64,000 nucleotides of DNA from Galbibacter sp. BG1 (GTDB lineage: Bacteria; Bacteroidota; Bacteroidia; Flavobacteriales; Flavobacteriaceae), in the NCBI RefSeq assembly GCF_013391805.1, contig NZ_CP058364.1, forward strand, positions 3,415,501 through 3,479,500, given 5' to 3'. The notes below the pieces were generated by a model. That model worked only from the letters and a program-made list of their open reading frames with translations, was not told the DNA's origin and did no database searches. Position numbers and translations under genes: made by a program. Shown here piece after piece: positions 36,339-44,817 of the stretch (the first letter of the stretch is position 1; each line of letters opens with the position of its first letter).

Positions 36339-37565
36339 ATGAGAAAGAATGTAATTTATCTTATCATAGCAGCAGTAGTTGGTCTCTTTGTTGGGTACCT
36401 CCTTTTTGGTACAAACCCAAATGAGCAGCCAACAGGGCACAGCCATGAAACATCGGAAGGAATGTGGACATGCTCCATGCATCCACAAATTATGAAAACA
36501 GAACCCGGCGATTGTCCCATTTGCGGCATGGATCTTATCCCCGCCAGCAATACAAAGGACTCTCTAGATGTCAATCAATTTAAAATGACTGAAAATGCGA
36601 TGGCCCTTGCCAACATTCAAACCAGTGTTATAGGAAATTCCAGCATTGAAAATGAAGTAATATCACTTTCAGGAAAAATAGAACCAAACGAAGATCAAAC
36701 TTATACCCAATCGGCTCATTTTAATGGTAGAATAGAAAAATTATATGTAAAAACCCTTGGCGAAAAAGTGCATAAAGGACAATCTCTTGCCGTGGTTTAT
36801 TCTCCGGAATTGGTAAGTGCCCAGCAAGAGCTTATTACAGCTTCTAAAATAAAAGAATCTCAACCAAGATTGTTTGAGGCCGTGAAAAACAAATTCAAGA
36901 ATTGGATGATTCCAGAAAAGGAGATAAACGAAATTGTAAATACAGGAACAGTGAAAACCAGACTTACCATCTACTCCCATATTTCTGGGGTGGTTACCAG
37001 TTTAAATATGTCTGAAGGTGGACATATTATGGATGGAATGGCTATTTTTCAAACAGCTAATTTAAATTCGGTATGGGCGGTTTTTGATGCCTATGAAAAA
37101 CAGGTTTCAGTATTAAATGAAGGTCAAAATATAACCATTCGTTCCAATGCGTACCCCAACGATTCCATACAAACAACCATCAGTTATATCGATCCTATTT
37201 TAGATGCACAAACCAGAACGGTTAACGTAAGGGCGGTTTTGCAAAACAAAGGAAACGAATTAAAACCTGGTATGTTTGTAGAAGGCTCAGTAACTTTAAA
37301 TAATAGGCGGAAAACAGCGGAAGTATCCCTTACCATTCCCAAATCGGCAGTATTATGGACAGGCAAACGCTCTGTAGTCTATGTAAAAACAGGACAAAGT
37401 CCGCCAACTTTTCAAATGAGAGAGATTGTCTTAGGAAATCATTCTGGGGAATTTTATACCGTTTTAAACGGACTCCAACCAGGTGAGGAAGTAGTTACTC
37501 AAGGAACTTTCACTGTCGATGCTGCTGCCCAACTGCAGGGTAAGAACTCCATGATGAATAGATAG
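36339..37565 (+). CDS. CusB-type RND periplasmic adaptor with N-terminal metal-binding domain
   Basis: The adaptor links the RND pump to TolC. The 408-residue protein has an N-terminal membrane anchor (NVIYLIIAAVVGLFVGYLLFG) and a heavy-metal-binding domain at about 42-68 (TCSMHPQI...GDCPICGMDLIP), the same module found twice in the neighbouring CopA. Barrel-sandwich, helical hairpin and beta-barrel segments follow (FNGRIEKLYVKTLGEKVHKG; SHISGVVTSLNMSEGG; LKPGMFVEG). It is separated from the pump gene by 5.6 kb, an uncommon order in which the permease and ATPase lie in between. It is the last gene of the block. Confidence 0.92.
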   Translation: MRKNVIYLIIAAVVGLFVGYLLFGTNPNEQPTGHSHETSEGMWTCSMHPQIMKTEPGDCPICGMDLIPASNTKDSLDVNQFKMTENAMALANIQTSVIGNSSIENEVISLSGKIEPNEDQTYTQSAHFNGRIEKLYVKTLGEKVHKGQSLAVVYSPELVSAQQELITASKIKESQPRLFEAVKNKFKNWMIPEKEINEIVNTGTVKTRLTIYSHISGVVTSLNMSEGGHIMDGMAIFQTANLNSVWAVFDAYEKQVSVLNEGQNITIRSNAYPNDSIQTTISYIDPILDAQTRTVNVRAVLQNKGNELKPGMFVEGSVTLNNRRKTAEVSLTIPKSAVLWTGKRSVVYVKTGQSPPTFQMREIVLGNHSGEFYTVLNGLQPGEEVVTQGTFTVDAAAQLQGKNSMMNR

Positions 37566-37606
37566 ATGCCTTTTGGCATTAAAACTTGTTTCAAAACATA
37601 AAAAAT

Positions 37607-37644
37607 GACGCTTTCCCAATTGATTTATTGATCGGAAAAGCGTC
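37607..37644. terminator. Bidirectional hairpin terminator
   Basis: GACGCTTTCC pairs with GGAAAAGCGTC across a 17-base loop with one bulge. It lies between the convergent adaptor and proline dehydrogenase genes. T-rich DNA follows on both strands, and the minus-strand run (ATTTTTTATGTTTT) is the better one. A small extra hairpin ATGCC-TTTT-GGCAT lies just after the adaptor stop. Confidence 0.7.
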
Positions 37645-37688
37645 GGTTTATTTTAATTTTGGTTAAAAACCAAAGATCTATCGAAAAA

Positions 37689-38855
37689 TTACATTTTTCT
37701 ACGTTTTCTTTCCGCAGATAATAGTGTTAGTTCCCTCGTTGTTTGTCCGGCTACAGAGGTGTTTTCCTCTGCCCTGCGTATTAAATATGGCATTACATCC
37801 CGAACAGGTCCAAAAGGTAAATATTTGGCCACGTGGTAATCCTTATGTGCTAAATTGTAACTAATATGATCGCTCATTCCGTACAATTGTCCGAACCAAA
37901 TACGATGATCGTCCTTAGAAATCCCTTTTTCTTCCATAAGCGACAATACCAATAGCGTACTATCTTCATTATGGGTTCCTAAAAATAATTCCATAACATC
38001 AAGGTGTTCCATCATATAACGAACCCCAGTATTAAAGTTATCATCTGTTTCTTTTTTGGAAGCACAAATAGGAGTTGGATACCCCATTTCTTCCGCACGG
38101 TCGTTTTCCTTTTCCATATAGGCTCCACGAACCAATTTCATCCCAATGATAAAACCTTTTTCTTTAGCTCTTGCATGCAGTTCTTTTAGGTACTCCATAC
38201 GGTCCCAGCGATACATTTGCAGGGTGTTAAATACAACAGCCTTTTCCGTGTTGTAACGCACCATCATCTCTTCTACAATTTCATCGGCTGCCTTTTGCAT
38301 CCAACTTTCTTCGGCGTCAATAAGTAAAGAAACTCCCAGCTCATAGGCCTTTTCACAAACGGTATTAAACCTGTTTTTTACCCGATCCCATTCTTTTGTT
38401 TCGTCTGGATTGAGTTTTTTTCCTTCTCCAACCTTTACATACAAATCGAAGCGCCCCATAGCTGTTGGTTTAAAAACAGCAAATGGAATGGCTTCTTTTT
38501 CATTCACAAAATCTATGAGTTTCAAAGTCCGCGCCACCACAGCGTCAAATTGTTCTTCTGTTTCTTTTCCTTCCACAGAATAATCGAGTACAGAACATAC
38601 TCCAGCAGTGTAAAGTGCGTCTACTGTTTTCATACAATCCAGTTCGCTCACACCGCCACAAAAATGATCGAAAACCGTTGCCCTAATTATTCCTTCTACC
38701 GGTAAATGCGCTTTAATGGCAAAGTTGGTAATAGCGGTTCCCATCTTTACCAATGGTTGGTGGGCTATCATCTTAAATAAAAAGTATGCTCTATCAAGTT
38801 CAGCGTCGCTTTTTAATTTAAAAGCGATCTCTGTATTATCAAAAAAATTTTTCAT
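37689..38855 (-). CDS. Proline dehydrogenase
   Basis: This FAD enzyme oxidises proline to pyrroline-5-carboxylate, passing electrons to quinone, and is the first step of proline catabolism. The 388-residue monofunctional protein has a TIM-barrel PRODH domain with LIDAEESWMQ, MKLVRGAYMEKE and the late GTHNEDS and YLPFGPVRDVMPYLIRRAEEN motifs. The last of these is the conserved C-terminal signature with the substrate-binding arginines. No P5C dehydrogenase gene is adjacent. It has a promoter element at 38879-38886 and is divergent from aroB. Confidence 0.94.
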   Translation of the reverse strand: MKNFFDNTEIAFKLKSDAELDRAYFLFKMIAHQPLVKMGTAITNFAIKAHLPVEGIIRATVFDHFCGGVSELDCMKTVDALYTAGVCSVLDYSVEGKETEEQFDAVVARTLKLIDFVNEKEAIPFAVFKPTAMGRFDLYVKVGEGKKLNPDETKEWDRVKNRFNTVCEKAYELGVSLLIDAEESWMQKAADEIVEEMMVRYNTEKAVVFNTLQMYRWDRMEYLKELHARAKEKGFIIGMKLVRGAYMEKENDRAEEMGYPTPICASKKETDDNFNTGVRYMMEHLDVMELFLGTHNEDSTLLVLSLMEEKGISKDDHRIWFGQLYGMSDHISYNLAHKDYHVAKYLPFGPVRDVMPYLIRRAEENTSVAGQTTRELTLLSAERKRRKM

Positions 38856-38878
38856 TCAATAAACTCCAATAATTTTTG

Positions 38879-38886
38879 CAAATATA
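38879..38886 (-). promoter_or_regulatory. Candidate -7 promoter element of proline dehydrogenase
   Basis: On the minus strand this reads TATATTTG, matching TAnnTTTG, 23 bases before the ATG at 38855. No TTG lies at the -33 distance, so strength is uncertain. Confidence 0.4.
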
Positions 38887-38959
38887 CTGTTCGAAAGTAT
38901 ACATTTTTTAATGAAAATCCCTTTATTTTGTCTTAAAGTAAAAATTAGAAATTAACAGC

Positions 38960-40030
38960 ATGCTCAACTCCATTTCCAGCCACGGTTGCCAAGTCCATTT
39001 TAACGAAAAATCGTACCAAGAATTAAACTCCCATCTTGAACAAAAGAATTATTCCAAGGTTTTTATTTTGGTAGATGCAAATACGCATGCCCATTGTTTA
39101 CCTGTATTTTTGGGAAAACTTGAAAAGGCGTACGATATTGAAATCATTGAAATTGAACCCGGAGAGGAGCACAAACAAATTGAAACATGCAGTCAAGTTT
39201 GGAGTGTTATTTCTGAGCTTGGTGGCGACCGAAAATCCGTGCTTATAAATTTAGGTGGTGGGGTCGTTACCGATTTGGGAGGATTTGTAGGGGCTACCTA
39301 CATGCGGGGAATCGACTTTCTAAACATTCCCACTTCCCTACTCGCTATGGTAGACGCCTCTGTAGGAGGTAAAACTGGCGTAGATCTGGGAGCATTAAAA
39401 AACCAAGTGGGTGTTATCATCAATCCGCTTATGGTTTTAATAGATACTGAATATTTACAAACACTTCCACCTAATGAATTAAGAAGTGGATTGGCTGAAA
39501 TGCTTAAACACGGACTCATTTACGATGAAAAATATTGGAAACAGCTTCAAAGTCTAGATAAACTTACACCTGAAGATTTAGACAAACTCATACATCGATC
39601 GGTTTTAATTAAAAATGAAGTGGTGACGGAAGACCCCCGTGAAAATGGTTTACGAAAAATATTAAACTACGGGCATACCCTCGGTCACGCTATAGAGTCT
39701 TATTTTTTGCAATCGCCAGAAAAAACAAAATTATTGCACGGCGAGGCCATCGCTATAGGTATGATTATGGAAACTTATCTCTCTAGCGAACTCCTTGACT
39801 TTCCAAAAGAAAAACTGGAAGATATAAAAGCCACTTTCCTTAATTATTTTGATGCAGTAGACATAAGTAGGGAAGACATGGAAACGATCATCGGTTTGAT
39901 GAAATTTGATAAGAAAAATGCCCACGGAAACGTAAATTTTGTGCTGCTGGAAGACATTGCACGACCAAAACTCGACGTTACGGTAAGCAAGGAACTACTT
40001 TTCAAGTCTTTAGAATACTACAAAAAATAA
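38960..40030 (+). CDS. aroB: 3-dehydroquinate synthase
   Basis: AroB converts DAHP to 3-dehydroquinate, the second step of the shikimate pathway, using NAD and a divalent metal. The 356-residue protein has VDANTH, GEEHKQ, the GGGVVTDLGGFVGATYMRG nucleotide-binding stretch, PTSLLAMVDASVGGKTGVD, the metal-ligating GLAEMLKHG and LNYGHTLGHAIE. The ATG at 38960 is well placed. It is divergent from proline dehydrogenase with a gap of about 100 bases. Confidence 0.96.
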   Translation: MLNSISSHGCQVHFNEKSYQELNSHLEQKNYSKVFILVDANTHAHCLPVFLGKLEKAYDIEIIEIEPGEEHKQIETCSQVWSVISELGGDRKSVLINLGGGVVTDLGGFVGATYMRGIDFLNIPTSLLAMVDASVGGKTGVDLGALKNQVGVIINPLMVLIDTEYLQTLPPNELRSGLAEMLKHGLIYDEKYWKQLQSLDKLTPEDLDKLIHRSVLIKNEVVTEDPRENGLRKILNYGHTLGHAIESYFLQSPEKTKLLHGEAIAIGMIMETYLSSELLDFPKEKLEDIKATFLNYFDAVDISREDMETIIGLMKFDKKNAHGNVNFVLLEDIARPKLDVTVSKELLFKSLEYYKK

Positions 40031-40112
40031 TTTTTTTCCTTGTGTATTTAAAAAAAATGGTGACTTTTGTTACTGTATTTTAAAGAATTTAATGAGGTGT
40101 TTTTTAAACTCC

Positions 40113-40175
40113 GCGTATGCAAATATCAGGAAGTCGTATTTGCGTGTATCTCGAAGAACGAGATCTCGGTTCTTA
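40113..40175 (+). other. Possible structured leader or hairpin cluster before speA
   Basis: Within the 297-base gap between aroB and speA, GCAAATA (40119-40125) can pair with TATTTGC (40137-40143). It is directly followed by TCTCGAAGAACGAGA and a near-palindrome AAGAACGAGA/TCTCGGTTCTT. The two hairpins are compact but lack a following T-run, so they are not typical terminators. It could be an RNA leader element or chance structure. Confidence 0.25.
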
Positions 40176-40327
40176 AATTTAGCTTCCGAAGAAATTATTA
40201 AAAAATCTGCTACACAATCGGTAGCTTACCTCCCTGCCTATTTACGTATTTGAATAGAAAATGCTATTTATAACATAAATTTAAATTAAAATAAATATCA
40301 TTTTTATATAATTACAAAAAAGTAACT

Positions 40328-41725
40328 ATGAAGACGAAGTACTTCGATCTTATAGATCAAACCTACTATTTCCCTCAAGAGGAATTCACTTTAGATGAAG
40401 ATCAATTAAAATTCCATAACATCGACCTTATGGAATTGGTAGAAAAATATGGAGCTCCACTAAAGTTCACCTATTTGCCTAAGATTTCAGATAATATAAA
40501 AAAAGCCCAATATTGGTTTAAAAATGCCATCGAGAAACACGATTACGCCGGTGATTACCATTACTGCTATTGTACCAAAAGTTCGCATTTTAGCCATATT
40601 TTAAATGAAGCTCTAAATAACGATATCCATATTGAAACCTCTTCTGCTTTCGATATCGATATTGTTAAAAGTTTAATCGACAAGGGAAAAGTCACCAAAG
40701 ACAATTATGTAATTTGTAACGGATTTAAAAGGGATAAATACATTGAGAACATTGCAGAACTCATTAATGGTTCGCACAAAAAATGTATTCCAATTATCGA
40801 TAATTACGAAGAATTAAACCTTTTAGACGAAGCTATTAACGAGCCTTTCAACGTGGGTATTCGCATTGCTTCGGAAGAAGAACCCAAGTTTGAATTTTAT
40901 ACCAGTAGATTGGGCATTGGTTATAGAAATATAGTTCCGTTTTATAACAAAGAAATTAAAGACAATGAAAAAGTGAACCTTAAAATGCTTCATTTTTTCA
41001 TTAATACCGGTATTAGGGATACGGCTTATTATTGGAACGAGCTTTTAAAGTGTTTAAAAGTTTACATTCAGTTGCGCAAAATTTGTCCAACTGTAGATTC
41101 TTTAAATATTGGCGGTGGTTTTCCTATAAAAAATTCATTGGCATTTGAATATGACTATGAATATATGATCAACGAAATCATTTTTCAGATTAAAACTGCC
41201 TGTGAGGAAGCAGACGTTCCCGTACCTCATATTTTTACAGAGTTCGGAAGTTTTACAGTTGGGGAAAGTGGTGGTGCCATTTACGAGGTTTTATATCAAA
41301 AACAACAAAATGACCGTGAAAAGTGGAATATGATCAATTCATCTTTTATCACTACCCTGCCCGATAGTTGGGCGATAAGCAAACGTTTTATAATGTTGGC
41401 GATTAACCGTTGGAACGATGAGTACGAAAGGGTCCTGTTGGGAGGGCTCACTTGCGATAGTGATGATTATTACAACTCCGAGCAGAACATGAACGCTATT
41501 TATTTACCCAAATATAGCAGGTCTAAACCGCTTTACATTGGCTTTTTTAACACTGGTGCATACCAAGAAACCATAGGTGGTTTTGGTGGCTTGCAGCACT
41601 GTTTAATTCCTTCTCCAAAACACGTTTTAATAGATAAGGACGATGAAGGAAATATAACCACAAAACTTTTTTCTGAACAACAAACTGCAAACGACTTTTT
41701 AAAAATTTTAGGTTACAATGAGTAA
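40328..41725 (+). CDS. speA: Arginine decarboxylase (PLP-dependent, alanine-racemase fold)
   Basis: This enzyme decarboxylates arginine to agmatine, opening the polyamine pathway. The 465-residue protein is much shorter than E. coli SpeA (658) and lacks its long inserts, as is common in Bacteroidota. The PLP lysine is expected at K84 in CYCTKSSHF. The IETSSAFDIDIV, SLNIGGGFPI and FTEFGSFTVGESGG segments belong to fold III decarboxylases, and the C-terminal GGLTCDSDDYY matches the conserved C-S-D active-site element. It overlaps the agmatinase gene by 8 bases, and the order speA-speB-DHS-like is characteristic of flavobacteria. Substrate is assigned by context. Confidence 0.9.
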   Translation: MKTKYFDLIDQTYYFPQEEFTLDEDQLKFHNIDLMELVEKYGAPLKFTYLPKISDNIKKAQYWFKNAIEKHDYAGDYHYCYCTKSSHFSHILNEALNNDIHIETSSAFDIDIVKSLIDKGKVTKDNYVICNGFKRDKYIENIAELINGSHKKCIPIIDNYEELNLLDEAINEPFNVGIRIASEEEPKFEFYTSRLGIGYRNIVPFYNKEIKDNEKVNLKMLHFFINTGIRDTAYYWNELLKCLKVYIQLRKICPTVDSLNIGGGFPIKNSLAFEYDYEYMINEIIFQIKTACEEADVPVPHIFTEFGSFTVGESGGAIYEVLYQKQQNDREKWNMINSSFITTLPDSWAISKRFIMLAINRWNDEYERVLLGGLTCDSDDYYNSEQNMNAIYLPKYSRSKPLYIGFFNTGAYQETIGGFGGLQHCLIPSPKHVLIDKDDEGNITTKLFSEQQTANDFLKILGYNE

Positions 41726-42605
41726 GAAAAATTATGCCGGAATCCCGGAAAAATATGCCCGTCTAGACGACGCACAAGTAGTACTTATTCCCGTTCCATA
41801 CGACGGAACCAGCACTTGGCAAAAAGGAGCCGATAAAGGACCACAGGCCTTTTTGGATGCCTCTGAAAACATGGAGCTTTTTGATATTGAAACCAGAAGC
41901 GAACCCTACAAAAAGGGAGTTTATTTGGCACCACCGGTAACGGAGAACAGTTCTCCGGAAAAAATGGTCGATACGGTTCATAAAATCACCAAAAACTATA
42001 TTAAACAAGATAAGTTTGTTACGCTTTTTGGCGGCGAACATTCTATTTCCATAGGGTCCATTCGTGCTTTTGCTGAAAGCTTTGAAGACCTTACCGTATT
42101 GCAAATTGATGCCCATGCCGATCTAAGGGAAGAATACGAAGGAAGCAAATGCAATCATGCTTGCGCAGTTTATGAAGCAAGCCAGAAAACAAAACTTATT
42201 CAAGTTGGAATACGCAGTATGGATATTTCTGAATTGGATAATATGATAGAAGATCAAACCTATTTTGCGGAAGACATTAACCAAAGCGACGATTGGGTAG
42301 ACGATTCTATCCATCAAATGACCGAAAATGTTTTTATAACCATCGATTTGGATGCTTTCGATCCTTCTATCCTACCTTCCACTGGTACTCCAGAACCGGG
42401 TGGTTTATTATGGTATGAAACCTTGGAATATTTAAAAAAGGTCTTTAAAAAGAAAAATGTAGTTGGCTTTGATATTGTAGAGCTTTGCCCGAATGAAAAG
42501 GAAAAATCTTCTGATTTTCTGGCCGCAAAGTTGTATTATAAAATGTTAGCTTATAAATTTAAATACGCAAACTCAAAAAATCAAGACGACGATGACGAAG
42601 AGTAA
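41718..42605 (+). CDS. speB: Agmatinase (ureohydrolase family)
   Basis: SpeB hydrolyses agmatine to putrescine and urea with two manganese ions. The 295-residue protein has GGEHSISIG, LQIDAHADLREEYEG and the signature TIDLDAFDPSILPSTGTPEPGG, which together carry all expected metal ligands. The N-terminal PVPYDGTSTWQKGADKGPQA is also family-typical. It overlaps speA by 8 bases and the next gene by 14 bases, so the three are almost certainly expressed together. The tail is strongly acidic (DDDDEE). Confidence 0.94.
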   Translation: MSKKNYAGIPEKYARLDDAQVVLIPVPYDGTSTWQKGADKGPQAFLDASENMELFDIETRSEPYKKGVYLAPPVTENSSPEKMVDTVHKITKNYIKQDKFVTLFGGEHSISIGSIRAFAESFEDLTVLQIDAHADLREEYEGSKCNHACAVYEASQKTKLIQVGIRSMDISELDNMIEDQTYFAEDINQSDDWVDDSIHQMTENVFITIDLDAFDPSILPSTGTPEPGGLLWYETLEYLKKVFKKKNVVGFDIVELCPNEKEKSSDFLAAKLYYKMLAYKFKYANSKNQDDDDEE

Positions 42606-43569
42606 AGGAGCTATCTCCAACTTTATAGAAAAATACTATTTACATTTTAACGCTGCCGCTTTGGTAGATGCCGCCAAAGGCTACGAAGCACAGTTGGAAA
42701 ACGGTGCCAAAATGATGGTTACCCTAGCTGGAGCCATGAGTACGGGTGAATTAGGCAAAATTTTCGCGGAAATGATCCGTCAAGATAAAGTACAAATTAT
42801 CTCCTGTACCGGAGCGAATTTGGAAGAAGATATTATGAATTTGGTAGCACACTCGCATTACAAACGTGTTCCAAATTACAGAGATCTTACCCCAAAAGAA
42901 GAATGGGACTTATTGGAAAAAGGGCTTAATAGGGTAACCGACACTTGTATCCCAGAAGAGGAGGCATTTAGAAGGTTACAAAAGCATATTTTTAAACTGT
43001 GGAAAGATGCAGAAGCTAAAGGCGAACGTTATTTTCCGCATGAATTTATGTATAAAATGTTGCTTTCGGGAGTTTTGGAAGAGTATTACGAAATCGACCT
43101 TAAAGATTCTTGGATGTACGCTGCTGCCGAAAAGAATTTACCAATTGTAGTTCCAGGATGGGAAGACAGTACTATGGGGAACATTTTTGCTTCCTATGTA
43201 ATGAAGGGGGAATTAAAGGCCTCTACGGTAAAAAGCGGGATTGAGTACATGGGGTATTTAGCAAATTGGTATACTAAAAATTCGGAAAACGGAGTTGGTT
43301 TCTTCCAAATAGGAGGAGGAATTGCTGGAGATTTCCCGATTTGTGTGGTACCCATGTTATACCAAGATATGGAAATGGAAGACACTCCTTTTTGGAGCTA
43401 TTTCTGTCAGATTTCTGATTCCACTACGAGTTACGGTTCGTATTCTGGAGCGGTTCCAAATGAAAAAATTACATGGGGTAAATTGGATATCGAAACTCCC
43501 AAATTCATCATTGAATCTGATGCCACCATTGTGGCTCCATTAATTTTTGCATATTTATTGGATATGTAA
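42592..43569 (+). CDS. Deoxyhypusine synthase-like protein
   Basis: This 325-residue member of the deoxyhypusine synthase (DHS) superfamily has VTLAGAMSTGELG, ISCTGANLEED, VPGWEDSTMGN and the C-terminal GSYSGAVPNEKITWGKL, which fit the NAD and spermidine sites. In human DHS the catalytic lysine K329 lies in GGGVVKHH. The corresponding stretch here is GGGIAGDF, so the lysine is replaced by glycine at about residue 245. Bacteria lack eIF5A, and related bacterial enzymes are known or suspected to make homospermidine or other polyamines. As the third gene after speA and speB it probably acts on putrescine. Its exact reaction is uncertain. Confidence 0.88.
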   Translation: MTKSKGAISNFIEKYYLHFNAAALVDAAKGYEAQLENGAKMMVTLAGAMSTGELGKIFAEMIRQDKVQIISCTGANLEEDIMNLVAHSHYKRVPNYRDLTPKEEWDLLEKGLNRVTDTCIPEEEAFRRLQKHIFKLWKDAEAKGERYFPHEFMYKMLLSGVLEEYYEIDLKDSWMYAAAEKNLPIVVPGWEDSTMGNIFASYVMKGELKASTVKSGIEYMGYLANWYTKNSENGVGFFQIGGGIAGDFPICVVPMLYQDMEMEDTPFWSYFCQISDSTTSYGSYSGAVPNEKITWGKLDIETPKFIIESDATIVAPLIFAYLLDM

Positions 43570-43670
43570 TTGCAGAAAAAAAATATTCATATATATTTAA
43601 TCTATCAAACTGAATCCCTCAGATGAAAGTCTGATAAGCAAAGTTAAAACTGACAATAATTATCAACTAT

Positions 43671-43973
43671 ATGAGACGTGTAATAGTAGATTACAAAAAA
43701 TTAACGAACGAAATTCTTACGATGCTCGTAGAGAAATATCCTGATGGCTATGGCGATGACGACATCATAAAGTTTAAAAATGCCAATAGTGAAACGGTTG
43801 AAGCTGTAGAAGTGAGAACCGAAGACACTATTTACTTGGTAAAAGTGAGCACGCGTTTGGCCAATACCATGGAAAACTTTGACGAAGAAGACGACGATTT
43901 CGATAATAATGAAGATATAAACTCTGAAAATCTTGAGATTCCAGAAGACGAAGACCAAGAAGATGACGATTAG
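43671..43973 (+). CDS. Small protein with strongly acidic C-terminus
   Basis: This is a protein of 100 residues. The first 70 form a compact-looking alpha/beta segment (VIVDYKKLTNEILTMLVEKYPDGY...VEVRTEDTIYLVKVSTRL). The last 30 are almost all D, E and N. I recall similar Bacteroidota proteins annotated as DNA primase, but no primase motif is visible and I reject that label. It lies 100 bases after the polyamine operon on the same strand. Function is unknown. Confidence 0.8.
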   Translation: MRRVIVDYKKLTNEILTMLVEKYPDGYGDDDIIKFKNANSETVEAVEVRTEDTIYLVKVSTRLANTMENFDEEDDDFDNNEDINSENLEIPEDEDQEDDD

Positions 43974-44113
43974 GCAAACTAATTGAGAACTATCTACCCT
44001 AGAATTGCAAATACGAAGCAATTTGGGATGGAAATATTTTTCAAAACATTTTCCATTTCCTTTAGGACTGAATAGTTTGAAGTAAAGCCACTATTTATCG
44101 AACTAATTTCATA

Positions 44114-44155
44114 AAAAATAGCTGTTCAAGATGTACATCTCGAACAGCTATTTTT
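44114..44155. terminator. Strong bidirectional terminator hairpin
   Basis: A perfect 14-base stem, AAAAATAGCTGTTC (44114-44127) with its complement at 44142-44155, continues after one mismatch into AGATGT/ACATCT, so nearly the whole 42 bases are self-complementary. It lies between convergent genes, and A/T tracts on both sides provide U-runs in both directions. Confidence 0.85.
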
Positions 44156-44181
44156 ATAAATTATCTACTATTTTTTAACTC

Positions 44182-44727
44182 TTAGGCATGTTGATGTTCA
44201 TGCTTTCCTTCTTTAATCTCTTCGATCAACTTACTATTAAAAGCTGGTAAATCGTTAGGATTTCTACTGGTTACCAAAGCTTCATCTACCACAACTTCCT
44301 TATCAACCCAATTAACACCTGCATTTTCCAAATCTTTTCTAATCGAAGGATATGAAGTCATAGTTCTACCTTCAACTACATTGGCATTAATCAAACTCCA
44401 AGGTCCGTGGCAAATAGCCGCTACCGGTTTACCTTGTTTAAAGAAATCACGAATGAACTGTAGCGCTTTTTCGTTGGTTCTAAGATTATCGGGATTCATT
44501 ACACCACCTGGCAGTACCAAGGCATTATAATTTTTTGCCAACCCCTCCTCTACTGTTAGGGTAACATTAAAAGATTCTCCCCAGTTTCCATCTTTCCAAG
44601 ATTTAATAGATCCCGGTTTTAAACTTACTATATCTGCTTGCCATCCTTCATTCTCAATGGCTTCTTTGGGAGAAGTTAATTCTGATTCTTCAAATCCGTT
44701 TGTTGCTAAAATTGCTATCTTTTTCAT
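44182..44727 (-). CDS. PfpI/DJ-1 family protein (type 1 glutamine amidotransferase-like)
   Basis: The 181-residue protein has the DJ-1/PfpI fold. GFEESEL near residue 11 supplies the conserved glutamate, VLPGGVMNPDNLR the loop, and AICHGPW the nucleophilic cysteine C106 with adjacent histidine. These match the PfpI/YhbO group, reported as proteases, deglycases or general stress proteins. The histidine-rich C-terminus (HEHQHA) is unusual. The gene is monocistronic, with the bidirectional terminator 27 bases beyond its stop. The precise reaction is unresolved for most of the family. Confidence 0.9.
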   Translation of the reverse strand: MKKIAILATNGFEESELTSPKEAIENEGWQADIVSLKPGSIKSWKDGNWGESFNVTLTVEEGLAKNYNALVLPGGVMNPDNLRTNEKALQFIRDFFKQGKPVAAICHGPWSLINANVVEGRTMTSYPSIRKDLENAGVNWVDKEVVVDEALVTSRNPNDLPAFNSKLIEEIKEGKHEHQHA

Positions 44728-44817
44728 AATATTCTATTTTTAATAGTTCTTACTTAAGATAGTCATTAAACAATGGAATCTTTGTTAGCGAACTTATAAA
44801 ACCTCCTTATTATTATG

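Noticed and set aside
43671-43973. DNA primase label for the small acidic protein
   Set aside because: No zinc-finger or TOPRIM motif is visible and the protein is only 100 residues.
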